Part shown: in pieces, positions 50,974 through 61,464 of the stretch
How positions within the stretch are numbered: the first letter of the stretch is position 1
Layout: the number at the start of each line of letters is the position of its first letter
Assembly: GCF_022539665.2 (NCBI RefSeq)
Contig: NC_081333.1
Span: 8,802,971-8,866,970 of the forward strand
Direction of reading: 5' to 3'
Origin: Daphnia carinata
Taxonomy: Eukaryota; Arthropoda; Branchiopoda; Diplostraca; Daphniidae
DNA: 64,000 nucleotides
Notes under the pieces: model-generated
Database searches by the model: none
What the model was told of the DNA's origin: nothing
The model's input: the letters and a program-made list of their open reading frames with translations, nothing else
Position numbers and translations under genes: made by a program

Positions 50974-52377
50974 ATGATGACCTGTAATCTGGAATGGAAA
51001 AACCAATCAGCCTTTCTTGTACAGGCTCTATCGAGTCTCAGGCAAAATGACACTCTTACAGACTGCACATTAGCGGCTGATGGAAGGCATATAAAGGCAC
51101 ACAGATTGATTCTCTGTGCATGTAGTCCATATTTTAAGGTGAATTTTCATTGAGTGTCTAACCAAAATTGACAAATAATCATAAATAAAACCTTTTAGGA
51201 ATTACTGGCAGATCATTCCGACAAGCAAGCAATTATTTTTCTTAACAATGTAAACTACTCCCTCCTAAAACTTATAGTAGAGTACATTTACAAAGGATGT
51301 GTGAATATAGACCACACAGAGTTACAGAAGTTTCTCCAAACTGCAAGAGCTTTAAAAATATCAGGCCTTGTTAATTATGGAGAAGAAGAACCCCAGACTT
51401 CCAAGAAAGCAAATCCACCTCCAAAACTAACAGCACAAAAATCAAGCCACAAAAGGTCTTTGGGGGATGCTGTTTCAGCTTTGCCTCCAAAAATGAACAA
51501 ACTGTCAAAAAAAGAAGTAAATACTCCATCTGTTCACCGCCCCGTTATTAGACCGCGAAAAGAAGCGATGACTGAAGCCCCATTAGCCCCCAATGCCATC
51601 CAGGCCGCTTACCTTACACTCGAGTTGGAAGTTGACGCCCAAGATGAAAATCCAGCGGGTGAAGCGGAAGAAGAGGAGCATGACGAAAATTTAAGATCGG
51701 ACGAAAACATTCCGTTTGTTACAGGTACAAAAGGATTCAAAATTCGAATTTTAGCAATTAAAAAAAAAAAATTCGTATGCAAAAGACGTTGAGGGGAGAT
51801 ATCAGCCAATCGAGGGACGTCGACGAGGATCAAATCTGATTGCTGACATTCAAGAAGGATACGTGTACCGAATACGTCGGTACTTTAACGGTAAACAATA
51901 TTATCGATGCTGTTACAAAGAAAAATGCCCCGGTCGACTAGTCTGCCACGAAGGACGATTTCACGCTCTCAACCAACACGATCACGATGGCGACATGCAC
52001 GTTGTTCAAAACTACAAACTGGTCGCAGACTGCCGCAGCCGAGCCATTAACGAATCCACTCCCGTTTCTCAAATCATCCAGGAAGAAGTCGACAAGTACG
52101 TACAACGTAAATTGAAATTTTAATGAAATTAAAACTATTGCAGTACATTTTTACGTTGATCCTATTTTCGAAAAGGGCAACAGGGATATCTGAAGTGTTA
52201 GTTACCCCACGATATCTAGTGAAAACCAGGAGACTCCATCGCCAGCGATTGCATCAGCAACAGAGTACGCAAGAAATGGCCGAAGGTTCACAGATTTTGC
52301 CCCACACTGCTAAAGTTGAAATAGAAGAAGAAGATGAGGTCGGATCTCTTATCATCCCCCACTCAGAATCAGAATGA
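50974..52377 (+). CDS. BTB-FLYWCH protein, mod(mdg4)-like
   Basis: Four coding exons (50974-51138, 51199-51724, 51786-52095, 52176-52377), 400 aa. Residues 8-112 form an arthropod Ttk-type BTB/POZ domain (TDCTLAADG, HIKAHRLILCACSPYF, YIYKGCV, ALKISGL). A long Lys/Pro- then Glu-rich linker follows. Residues 256-297 are a FLYWCH zinc finger with Cys272, Cys278, His295 and His297 as likely zinc ligands (YYRCC, EKCPGRL, HDH). The C-terminus is acidic. BTB plus FLYWCH is the layout of mod(mdg4) isoforms, chromatin or insulator-associated nuclear proteins; orthology is not proven and a standalone paralogue is likely, because only one FLYWCH exon follows. The first ATG of the ATGATG pair is used; the second would remove one residue. 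Introns are 60-80 nt; the second has an A-rich acceptor chosen because it alone keeps the frame. Confidence 0.85.
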
Positions 52378-52822
52378 GTTGAGAAATTACAACAATAAGT
52401 GTCCAAGAAGCTTTATTTAATATTTAGCGATCACCTTGCTACTAAAGAAAGTTTTTTGTCACCATTGGTTATTTTTTAAGAACAAAATCCTTTTGTGTAG
52501 CTATATTATGGTTCTCACTCCAGTGACACATTCGTATTTCGCGATGTTATATCATTCCTCATTTCCCCTCATCCGTTTTTTAATAAAATTTTTCTGCGAA
52601 CATAATTTCGGGACGAAGACTACTAACACAGAAATTGGATCGCGACCAAATCCATTCTTCTTATAGAATATTGGCAACGTCGTTCGTCTGCAAGTCTCGT
52701 TAAAACATTGATACACGTGTGAGAAAGAAGAAATAACATAAGGTGCAAGTATTAAAAAGTTACGTTAAAAAGTACAGGTTGCAAGTTTTGTTTGTTATAG
52801 ATTTGAGTTTAAGTATACAAGG
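52378..52822. other. short spacer, BTB gene to LYAR-like gene
   Basis: About 445 nt with 3' UTR of the BTB gene and the upstream region of the next gene on the same strand. No gene seen. Confidence 0.7.
52582..52587 (+). terminator. polyadenylation signal, BTB-FLYWCH gene
   Basis: AATAAA about 205 nt after the stop codon. Confidence 0.5.
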
Positions 52823-54470
52823 ATGATAGAAACGGTGAAGCAAAAATGTTTTTCAAAAGAAGAAACCGGTGTGGCGAAAGAACTCGTGTATAAACCTTAT
52901 GAGAAACAAAGGCAGGCATGGGTCGCCATGGTACAAAATTTAATGCAAGCAAACACCAATGATGAGTTGACAAGCATTCTACAGAGAATGTGTGATGCTG
53001 AAGAAATTCCCATTAAATGGAACAAAATAAATAAGCCCAAATTCTTGGTAATACCTTACAAAGGAAACAATAGCATTTTTATAATGTTTTCCATTGATTT
53101 TAGAACTACCTAAGACACTTAATGAATTACCAAGGCAACCCGACAAAAGATGAACAGTTATGGAATCTGGTGTCTAATGATCAGAAAGAAAAAAAGAAAA
53201 AGAAAACCACAGATGTGAAAAACGACCTCAAAACAGAAAATAGAGTTGCAGATAAAGTTAGAGATAAAGATGAAGAACTGGCAACCAAAGGATTGGCTGC
53301 TGGACCTGCCAAGAATAAAGCAAAAAAGAGTCCAAACAGCAAAGAAGAAAGTAAAAAATTATGGGCAATCGCAATTGAAAATCTAATTCAAAGAAATACC
53401 AATGAAGAACTAATGAACTCCCTAAGGAAAATAAGCACTGCACCTAATATTCTTTACGTTAAGAAATGGCAGGAAATAAAAAAAAACAAATTTGTGGTAT
53501 GTATATCTTTAACATTCATGCTTATAGACTAGAGGGTTTTCTAACTGCAATTTTTAAATATTAGAATTTTTTGAAAAACATCCCTGATTACCAAGTGGAT
53601 TCTGTAATTGATGAAAAATTACGCATCCTGATTTCAAAAGCCCTGGAAGATCAGCACATTAAACAGAAGAATGAAAAAATATATGCTAAAGGAATTCCAC
53701 CCAAACCATTCCAGAAAGAAAAAAATTCTGAGTGGTTAAGTTTTGTTAGAAATTTAATAGACAAAGATAACCAAAAATTAGTAAGTGATGCAGGTGAAAA
53801 GATAACCGCGCGCGAAAATATTCCAAAGACTTGGAATGGCATTAAAAAAACGGATTTCAAGGTAGTCGTGCGTATAAATCATCATAAAATAACTTTTATT
53901 ATGTGCGTGTTTTGTTTTGTTTTGTTTTTCCAGAATTTTTTGCAAAACAACCTTGGTTATGAAGTGAACTCCCCAATAGCTGAAAATTTATGGGATTTCA
54001 TTGCAAAAGCATTACAAGAGAAACGGGCGGTTAAAGCGAAAAATGGCGTCATTCAAAAAGCGGCAGAAAAAACAAAAGGAAAAAAGCGAAAAAGTGATGT
54101 TGACCATATGAAACCTGCTATCAATGGCGGTAGTGCAAAAAGAATTAAGAAAACTGTGGAATTACAAACGCATAAAAACGAATCGTGCAATCCATCAAGC
54201 GACATCATTAGCGTTTCTCAAACTGAAGAGCCTTGCGGCAAAGTCAAATGGATTTCGATTGGCAAAATGTTATTGCGCGCTGCGGACAATAAGGAGTTGC
54301 CATTAAAAAAGTTTCGGAAAAAAATCGTCGCTGAATATTTAAAGCGGGTGGGTACTGCCGTTTCCGAAAAATCTTGCTGTTCGGACACCTTGTGGTCGAA
54401 GTGCCAAAGCAAATTATCGAAAAACTCCAGGTTCCAGATTGATGCCGAAAGCATTCGGCTTGTTGTATGA
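52823..54470 (+). CDS. LYAR C-terminal-domain repeat protein
   Basis: Four exons (52823-53047, 53104-53496, 53565-53861, 53934-54470), 483 aa, all introns phase 0. Residues 408-483 match the C-terminal domain of the nucleolar cell-growth regulator LYAR: an aromatic KW start, AADNKELPLKKFRKKIVAEY, then a helix ending SKLSKNSRFQID and a hydrophobic last strand. Three more divergent copies precede it, starting at Trp33, Trp162 and Trp263 (W-x(6-8)-NL-x-N/D pattern, then KW/TW, then KF or FK followed by NYL/NFL). In each of these three copies an intron lies exactly between the KF/FK and the NYL/NFL. Lysine-rich linkers (KEKKKKK, KGKKRKS) suggest nuclear or nucleolar location. The C2HC zinc finger that opens true LYAR proteins is absent, so this is LYAR-related, not LYAR. 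Role unknown. Confidence 0.75.
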
Positions 54471-54712
54471 TGTTGTGTGCCTATGTGAAATGAAAATATC
54501 AACAATACCAGCCATTTACTTGTTAACGTCATACTTTCTGCAATGCTTAAATATTTGTATGTGCCTAATCGAACTTCTAAATCGGCAAGAAATCATGTCT
54601 CAAATAATCCTAAATTCCTCCTAAAAAATTCAGGGGTAAACGTGGGTAAACTGTTAACCACATTTTAACAATCAATTTCAGTTATCAGTTTCTATCAACA
54701 GGGGCCTCTGTC

Positions 54713-55173
54713 ATGGTAGCAGACGACACCAGCCCCTCAACGATCCTTCAGTTTAACGGGTTTCAAATTCACGACCATTTGTAAGTTCATCGTTATTTTA
54801 TTTGTGTTTTGTGAACATATCTAGCGAATTTTGCTGCTGCCATTGCTAACAGGGAATAATAATATAATGATTATTGATTTATAACGTTTTTTTATTAATC
54901 TTAGATTTATAATATTTCCAAAATTCAACGTAGTTTCTATGTGATTTTGTAAGATATGCTGAACATTTCCAAACGCAACTTCAACAGCATCACGTTAGAA
55001 TTGGCGTGTTTGGATTGTGTGTTCGTTTAGTTGCAAGAAGACGAATCACACAATCCATTGAACGATACCATTACCATTTCCAGACTAAAAAGCCAACCTT
55101 CATGTCTGCTGGGAACAAAATTGGCAAAACGGAATTGCATGATGCAGTGAATAAGAGGTTATCATTCAGTTAG
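54713..55173 (+). CDS. candidate small two-exon gene, 95 aa, unknown function
   Basis: Exon 54713-54780 starts MVADDTSPSTILQFNGFQ and ends at a strong GTAAGT donor in phase 2. After a 173-nt intron, an AG at 54,952-54,953 opens a frame in exactly the matching phase, which runs to a stop at 55,171-55,173 (YAEHFQTQLQQHHVR, VARRRITQSIERYHYHF, NKIGKTELHDAVNKR). The product is basic and mixed in composition. Phase agreement and composition support it; the acceptor pyrimidine tract is weak and no family is recognised. It sits between the real LYAR-like 3' end and a decayed copy of that 3' end. Confidence 0.4.
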
Positions 55174-55184
55174 TTCAAGAATCA

Positions 55185-55542
55185 TAATGGAATATTTGAA
55201 TTGAATGTGAAATGCCATTTTTGGCATATCCTCCTATTCCAAAAGACAGTGGTAAACATGTCAGTAAATTGTCTGAAAACTCTTATGTTCCAAATTGACC
55301 CAAAAGGAATGAAGCTTGTCATGTAATGTTGTAAGCCCAATGTCAAATCGAAATACTGCTTAACCAGGCATTGAATTGTTAACAGCATACTTTCAGTTTC
55401 ACCTTTCTATCTGTATATGCATAATCCAACTTTTAGATCAACAGTACAAAAATGCCCAAAGGAATCCGCAAATCTGAGGTAAATGTATGTTAACTGTTAG
55501 CCACATTTTAAAATCTATGTTAATTAATATTCTCAGTTTCAG
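55185..55542 (+). pseudogene. decayed duplicate of the LYAR-like 3' end
   Basis: This stretch aligns with about 54,325-54,695, the end of the LYAR-like coding region plus its 3' flank. The last codons are still readable as FQIDPKGMKLVM then stop (functional copy FQIDAESIRLVV then stop), but a one-base insertion just before FQID and other changes break the frame. The non-coding similarity continues through TTGTTAAC-GCATACTTTC-type blocks to the GTTAACC/ACATTTTAA block and the TTTCAG end. It is a local tandem duplication, partial and non-functional. Confidence 0.7.
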
Positions 55543-58500
55543 TTGACCAATCGTTCTTTGAAGAATGCTTGATGCGCATTGTATACCAAATAGCCGCGAC
55601 GTCGACAGATATTTGTCCTGGTGTTTTGAGGTATGCTTTATCGTTCGTAATGTACATAGCAAAAAAATTTAAACGACGAAAGCTTCACTTTCGATTACTT
55701 GGTACATTCCGGCTATCATTCTGTTTCTAGAGCTGTTCTAGCGCTTGTCATAAAGGATTTAATGTAGAACGTAAAAGAGAACGCCGTGATGCATTTTTTC
55801 TAAAAAATGCAACGGTTTCATTTTGCCATTTCATATTTGACAATCTCGTTTATTTGCGGTTATGAAGTCAGAGCGTTCCCCAGAAATCTACCCCGTTCAT
55901 CGAGTCCCTCTTGTGAGAACGCCGTCGATCGAAGATTCAATTTGCTTTGCCTGTGGGATGCGTTTTATATCCGTTTCCTTTAGTGATCAGTATAGGGAGT
56001 ATGCCCGCATTGAAGATCATGGTCGAAGACGCTCGACCCTCACTTTCTTATAAGATAAAGATGAAAAGAGATTTCTGCCGACTATTTGCCGTTTTCCATT
56101 CGTGCCGTTTGCCTTCAACTTCTATCCGTATAATAGTTGTCCAGTAGCAAACTTTCCATGTTTCAAGTGAAATGGCAAAGCTCCCCGAAGGGCCGAATCC
56201 TCCGCAAAACTAGTTTAGGGTAGTTTAACGAAGTCTATTCATACGAGTGCATTGTTGATTCCAAGAACTGGACTCTGCTTGTGTAATCGGTGGCAAAAAT
56301 TTAATCTAGTCCTTTGGGATTTCATTTTTACAACTTGATGTGCTCCGACCGTTCGGTGCTGTATAGATGCATAATGTGAAAAGGCGGTTTTTAGAAATCG
56401 GTTATTGCATGAATCACTTCCGTCTTCATTCGTGACCACTTGGCGGCCATGTCGACGAGGAAGATTGATTCATTTACAGACGCGACACTCTGAGCGATCA
56501 CCAATCCATTTTCGGTGGCAGCTAATGCCAACCGTGGCGCATGACGAGACGCCCTCCCTAACGTGCCGCAATAACAGACAGTCCCACGTGACACTAACGC
56601 AAACACGACATAGAATGACGCAATTAAATAGGTCGTTCCTTTCCACTAGCACCACCTATTCTTTTTAAGGGAAATGGATCTGTCGCCGTTCCACTAACAC
56701 TTTTATCGACTGACTTTGACATTTCACTTGCCACTCCCATGATGACTTCGCCAACAACGATTTCCGCCCCAGCAAAAAAAAATATTCTTTTTCATCGAGC
56801 TTCTTTTTACGATAAGATTTATAAGCCTTCGTGTGTTCGTTAAATGATTGTATCTTTTCTTTTGTTAGGGTTTTTCCGTATAAAGGCGCTTTTTCATGTC
56901 TCTCAGATCCCGCCACCGATTACGAGCGATGCCCGCACGTCATAACGTTTCGCTACTCTTTTCTCTATTATTATTTATTTTTATTCTTTGTTGAAATGGA
57001 TTGGATCTTTGTATACGGACTAGTGCTAGAAGTATATTGCGACGGCCGACTAAAGCTCTTTTTTTTTGTTCTTGTTATTGTTGTGTTAAGCTCCGCCGTG
57101 AAAAGTGCACACACATGATCGATCGTTATTATAGATGGTCTATCTTTTTGCCTCTCTTTTCCGTCATTGATGTGAGTTGACGCTCGGCTGGTAACGGGGG
57201 ACTTTGGCAAAGGTTGCTGTGCGTCAGCAACTAATTTGTACTTGTCAGCGGTGGATACACATACTGCCTTGGTGGAAACAAGCGGCAGAGGAGAGAAGTT
57301 TGGAAGTGACGCGATTTGCCGGCACACGTATACATACCCAGACGGAATCGATGGGGGTCATCTTTTGTCTACTGTTGTAAGAGGTCACGTCGGCCCAGGA
57401 GCTCGAGTCAACCATCAACTATATAAGCCGTGATCTAATAGAGCGAAGTAAGTTGTATTTCTTGATTTATTGCACCCATGACACCTCGTTGTGCACCAGC
57501 GTTGCTGTTCCCTGTTGGATGACAGATCGAGTTCGTGAAAGAAATGTTAACGGTATACAAGAAGAAGAAGAATAAAAAACTTGAGAAGATTATGGTTCCC
57601 ATTACTGTGAGACAACGATCGTTAAAAAATAGATCATCGTCATGTGCTACGAAGGTAGATAATTGGATTGAAATCGACCCACTGGTTGTTGGGGGTCAGC
57701 TGATAAAGAGCACGGGGGCATGCTAATGAAACCATCCAAGCCGCTGAGTATACAAGATGGGCAGCACTATGTTCGATTAATGCGCCTTTCCAATCACCTA
57801 ATCGTCTTGTTCCCACGAGCGATGAATAGACTGTTACGTGTATTACAACAGGAACTGCTTTGCCCGACTGCTGCTAATGTCAGCAGATTGTAGTCCGTCC
57901 ACTGAGTGTCACAGCTCTCATTTCACGCACGTCCTAGCTGTACGCGACTGTATTGCTTCGATTGCTTTGATGAAACAAGAAAAACTGCCGAGTTGTAGAG
58001 AATTGACACCCTCCCATAGGCTGCATTATCTCTTCTTTTAGCTTCACCCTCCCCTTCCTTGTTTAGAGATCGTATCGATCCGTCACCATCAAACTCATCT
58101 TGAGACCCGATGACGCAGCTCCATCATCCTCTTCTTTCTTCGCCTACGACATCGTTTGTTGCGGCGCAGTTAGGTGCCGAGCGACGTCGTTGGGCGAGGC
58201 GTTTTTAACTAACCCGCCACCTGCTAAAGAAATGAATAATATTAAATTCAGAGGGAAGAATGGAAACTTTTGAATATTAAACCTTTTTCCCTCCTTCGTC
58301 ATGCGAGTTCCAATCAGAGTTTTTCAACGTCAGCATGCAAGTCCGTGAATGAAACGGACGAATTTGATAGAGAAAAAAAAGTAAAAGTTTTTTTTTTATT
58401 TCTTTAGTTTTTTGCGTTTGAATGACGTGCAGTCGGGACGTCATTTTCTGTGGAGGGGGGGAAAAAGGAAAGGAGGAAGACGGATTAAGATGTATTGTTG

Positions 58501-60360
58501 TTTGTTGCATTTCGTCGATTTTGTTTTCGTGTATTTGATTTATTATCATATTTTCTAAACAGGATGATGGCGTTGCACTCACACAACGTAACACTACGTC
58601 ACTTTTCCTGCCCACACAGTATGTGTTGGCTTGTGCTTATTCTCTTGCTCGTTCCACGTACGGCGTACGTAGCATTGTAGGGATAGACGACAATGAAACG
58701 GAGGCCGAACTGACAGGTTTTTTCTTCCTTTTACAAAAAGAATGTGTAGATCCTAGGTTAACCAATAGTTACAAAAATGGTGACTTTCTTCTTTCGTCTG
58801 CTTTTTCCTTCCCCTCCTTTCATGGTCCATAAAATTGGATCTTGCTATTCCAGGCCGGATTGTTGCAGAATTCGTTCTTTTTTTTTCTTGAAAAGATGTC
58901 ATCGTCTTTTGTCGCAGCAGTGCAATCATCTACATCCAAACGTAACACACAGCGTGTGGTCCTACATGAGACTGACACGTATTCAGATATTCTTATTGCA
59001 GCAAAAAGGAAAGCGACGAAAGATGATGTCTTCTCACGTCGTCAAGAGATCGAATGTTGCCGACTGTGTTGCACTGTTAATAGTGAAACCACGACGGCGA
59101 GCAAAATCTTTGTTTTTTGTCTAAACAGCAGCAGCTGGCTAGCGCGTGCCAACGAAATGACTGGATGATGTTCGACTGTTGAAAGAGACAGTGGCAGTCG
59201 GTTAATGACATCTCATGTCAGTACTTTCTCAGCCTCTGAAATTCATTGAAACTGAAAGCAAAGCTATGACAGCATATTTAGTTTCAGTCAGATTTCGTCT
59301 CAGCAGCTGAATAGGTTGAATCCCCTCAGCTAATTTAATCTCATTTGCAACCAGAATAATTCGGCAGTTTCAATGCAAGCTCAATGACTCTTGCCTTTGA
59401 AATTGTAAATTAGCAATCGGTCTCGTCTACTCTCCCGCCAAGTGGGTAAAATAAGCCCACGTTCCTTGGTCTTTTACTGCCGTCTGATTTATGTCTTGTT
59501 GTATCGTTTCATCTAATTCACTTGAAGAGCCTTTCTATCAGAACGGTGTGAGATAAAAACCATTCGTTCAGAAAAGGCGAAAAACACAAATTCACATAAT
59601 AGTATTTGCTATCTCTAAACCTGCATCGTTTCATGCACCCGTCTAGCAGACGATATTTTACGTGACTCTTCCTCTCTACATGCGCAGGAACAGACTTTAG
59701 GTCAAAAACTATGCAGAGAGGGAGAGAGAGAAAAAGAAAATTATGACTATATGCCAGTAGCTGATGCCAATTACTTTCTTAACCCTCCCCACCGGCGGCG
59801 AGAAAGGAAAGTGTTGAAATATTTAAAAACATCCATTCAACGGAAGTTATGTCTGAGAATGCTTAAATGGAACCTCTGCTTGCATCTTATTTCTTTATCA
59901 CAGTCAGTTCATGCTGTCCCTCGAAAAAGTTCAAGATGAAGCCGGTGATAAAGCAGTCATGTGTTTCGTTTCCTCCTTCGTGCATAACTTGTCTTTAATT
60001 TTAGAAATTCGGGTCCCACCTCCTATTTCCGCCTTAACTATGCATTGTCTGCTTAACGATTCACATGGATTAAGAAGTAGGCATCGTTTGTGCGCGCGAA
60101 GAAATAGAGGTAATGAACAAAGAGATCGCTAGAGGTCTCACCTATTTGCCTTCGTCTGCTTACCGTGTGGTGCGCCTTAGAGAATGCGACCAAGCTTTTT
60201 TACGATTTGGGTTGACGTCCGAACCCTGTTCAGGGTTGCTGCTGTATACTTCAAAAGTTCTGGGGTAGACGTCTTTTGCGCTCAGTCTACTCCCGCACGA
60301 GAACCATGACGTGTCGAGTCTCACGCGGCTCTCGACTCGTTGACTCACGAACGTGAACCC
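55543..60360. other. intergenic region upstream of EXT1
   Basis: About 4.8 kb in which I see no supported gene. A/T runs and simple repeats reappear from about 57 kb. Open frames are short and unlike known families. Upstream regulatory DNA of EXT1 is expected here. Confidence 0.6.
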
Positions 60361-60362
60361 AT

Positions 60363-60384
60363 TATAAATGCGTGCCTTATAAAG
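60363..60384 (+). promoter_or_regulatory. paired TATA-like elements before EXT1
   Basis: TATAAAT at 60,363 and TATAAAG at 60,378 lie 105-125 nt before the EXT1 start codon, followed by a GC-rich step. This is consistent with a TATA promoter and a 5' UTR of under 100 nt. Consensus match only. Confidence 0.4.
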
Positions 60385-60474
60385 CCGGGGGAGGTGGAAT
60401 GTGTGTGGCTTGTTCGATGTGTTGCTCGCGTTCTCGTCGTGTGTTGTTTTCTCCTATTTGGAGCCAACTGACTG

Positions 60475-60498
60475 ATGAATAAGGAAAATGCAGGCTAA
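60475..60498 (+). promoter_or_regulatory. overlapping upstream ORF of EXT1
   Basis: An ATG at 60,475 opens a seven-codon frame (MNKENAG) that stops at 60,496-60,498, past the EXT1 start codon at 60,488 and out of frame with it. Such an arrangement usually lowers translation of the main frame. Whether it is in the mRNA depends on the unmapped transcription start. Confidence 0.5.
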
Positions 60499-61464
60499 AC
60501 AGCGCTACATTCTCCTTTTCCTTTCCTGTGCCTTCTTAGCGTTATGCTATTTTGGAGGTTACAGGTTAAAAGGACTCTTCCCTGATCGGGGCAGACACTG
60601 GCCTCCATTGGATTGTTACATGGACAGTGAGGAATTGATGGAGCACAGATCGTTCTGGTCGCTTCCACCAAAGCAGAGACGAGATGAAGCCAAGACAACA
60701 ACTGTCAGGGAACAGTGTCGAATGGAAACATGCTTTGATTTCACCAAGTGTGCCAGTGGTTTCAAGGTCTATGTTCATCCAGTGGAAGAATCAGTGGCCA
60801 TGAGCTCAACTTATAGGAAAATATTGAATGTCCTCACGGAATCCAGGTACGACATTAAAAAGTGTTTTATTTATATGCATTAACGATTAACTTTAATTAA
60901 ATTTTGTTGCTACCTGGTATGTAGGTATCACACGATGGATGCTAGTCAGGCTTGCCTGTTCATATTGGGTCTTGACACACTAGACCGGGACAGCCTCTCA
61001 TCAGACTTTGTCAGGGGAATGCAGTCCAAGCTCAACAGTTTGCCTCACTGGAATGGTGGGCAAAACCACATCATTTTTAATTTCTACTCGGGCACGTGGC
61101 CGGACTACACCGAGGACCTTGGAATGGACATTGGCCGGGCCATTCTGGCCAAGGCGAGCATTTCAGTGCAAAATTATCGGCCGTCTTTCGACATATCTCT
61201 TCCCCTGGTGCATAAAGAGCACTTGGAGAGAGGCGGCGATATATTGCCCGTCTACGCCGAGAATATTCCCGCCGCTTCAAAGTCCTACTTGCTGGCCTTC
61301 AAGGGCAAACGCTACGTCTACGGCATCGGCTCCGAGACGCGCAACTCGCTCTACCATCTCCACAACAGCCGAGATGTCATTATGGTCACCACCTGTAAGC
61401 ACGGCAAGAGCTGGAAGGAGCTGAAAGACGAACGCTGCGAGGAAGATAACGCCGAATACGACAG
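60488..61464 (+). CDS. EXT1: exostosin-1, heparan sulphate polymerase (5' part)
   Basis: Two coding exons (60488-60846, 60925-61464) give the first 299 residues; the second ends in phase 2 at a GTATGT donor and the rest lies beyond the window. The N-terminus is a type II membrane anchor ([19 protein letters not shown], about residues 7-25). The exostosin domain starts at [20 protein letters not shown] and includes [65 protein letters not shown] and TTCKHGKSW, near-diagnostic for EXT1 (tout-velu in flies). EXT1 works with EXT2 in the Golgi to polymerise alternating GlcA and GlcNAc onto heparan sulphate. The start is chosen because it directly precedes the anchor. Exon 2 is more GC-rich than its surroundings, as expected for conserved coding sequence. 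Confidence 0.95.

Noticed and set aside
53862-53933. Read-through of intron 3 as coding sequence in the LYAR-like gene
   Set aside because: The segment is open by chance (poly Phe/Val from a TTTTG repeat) but has a donor and an acceptor at the same repeat position as the other introns.
56831-57118. 95-codon plus-strand open frame
   Set aside because: Hydrophobic, T-rich, no start context, domain or neighbouring exon; regarded as chance.
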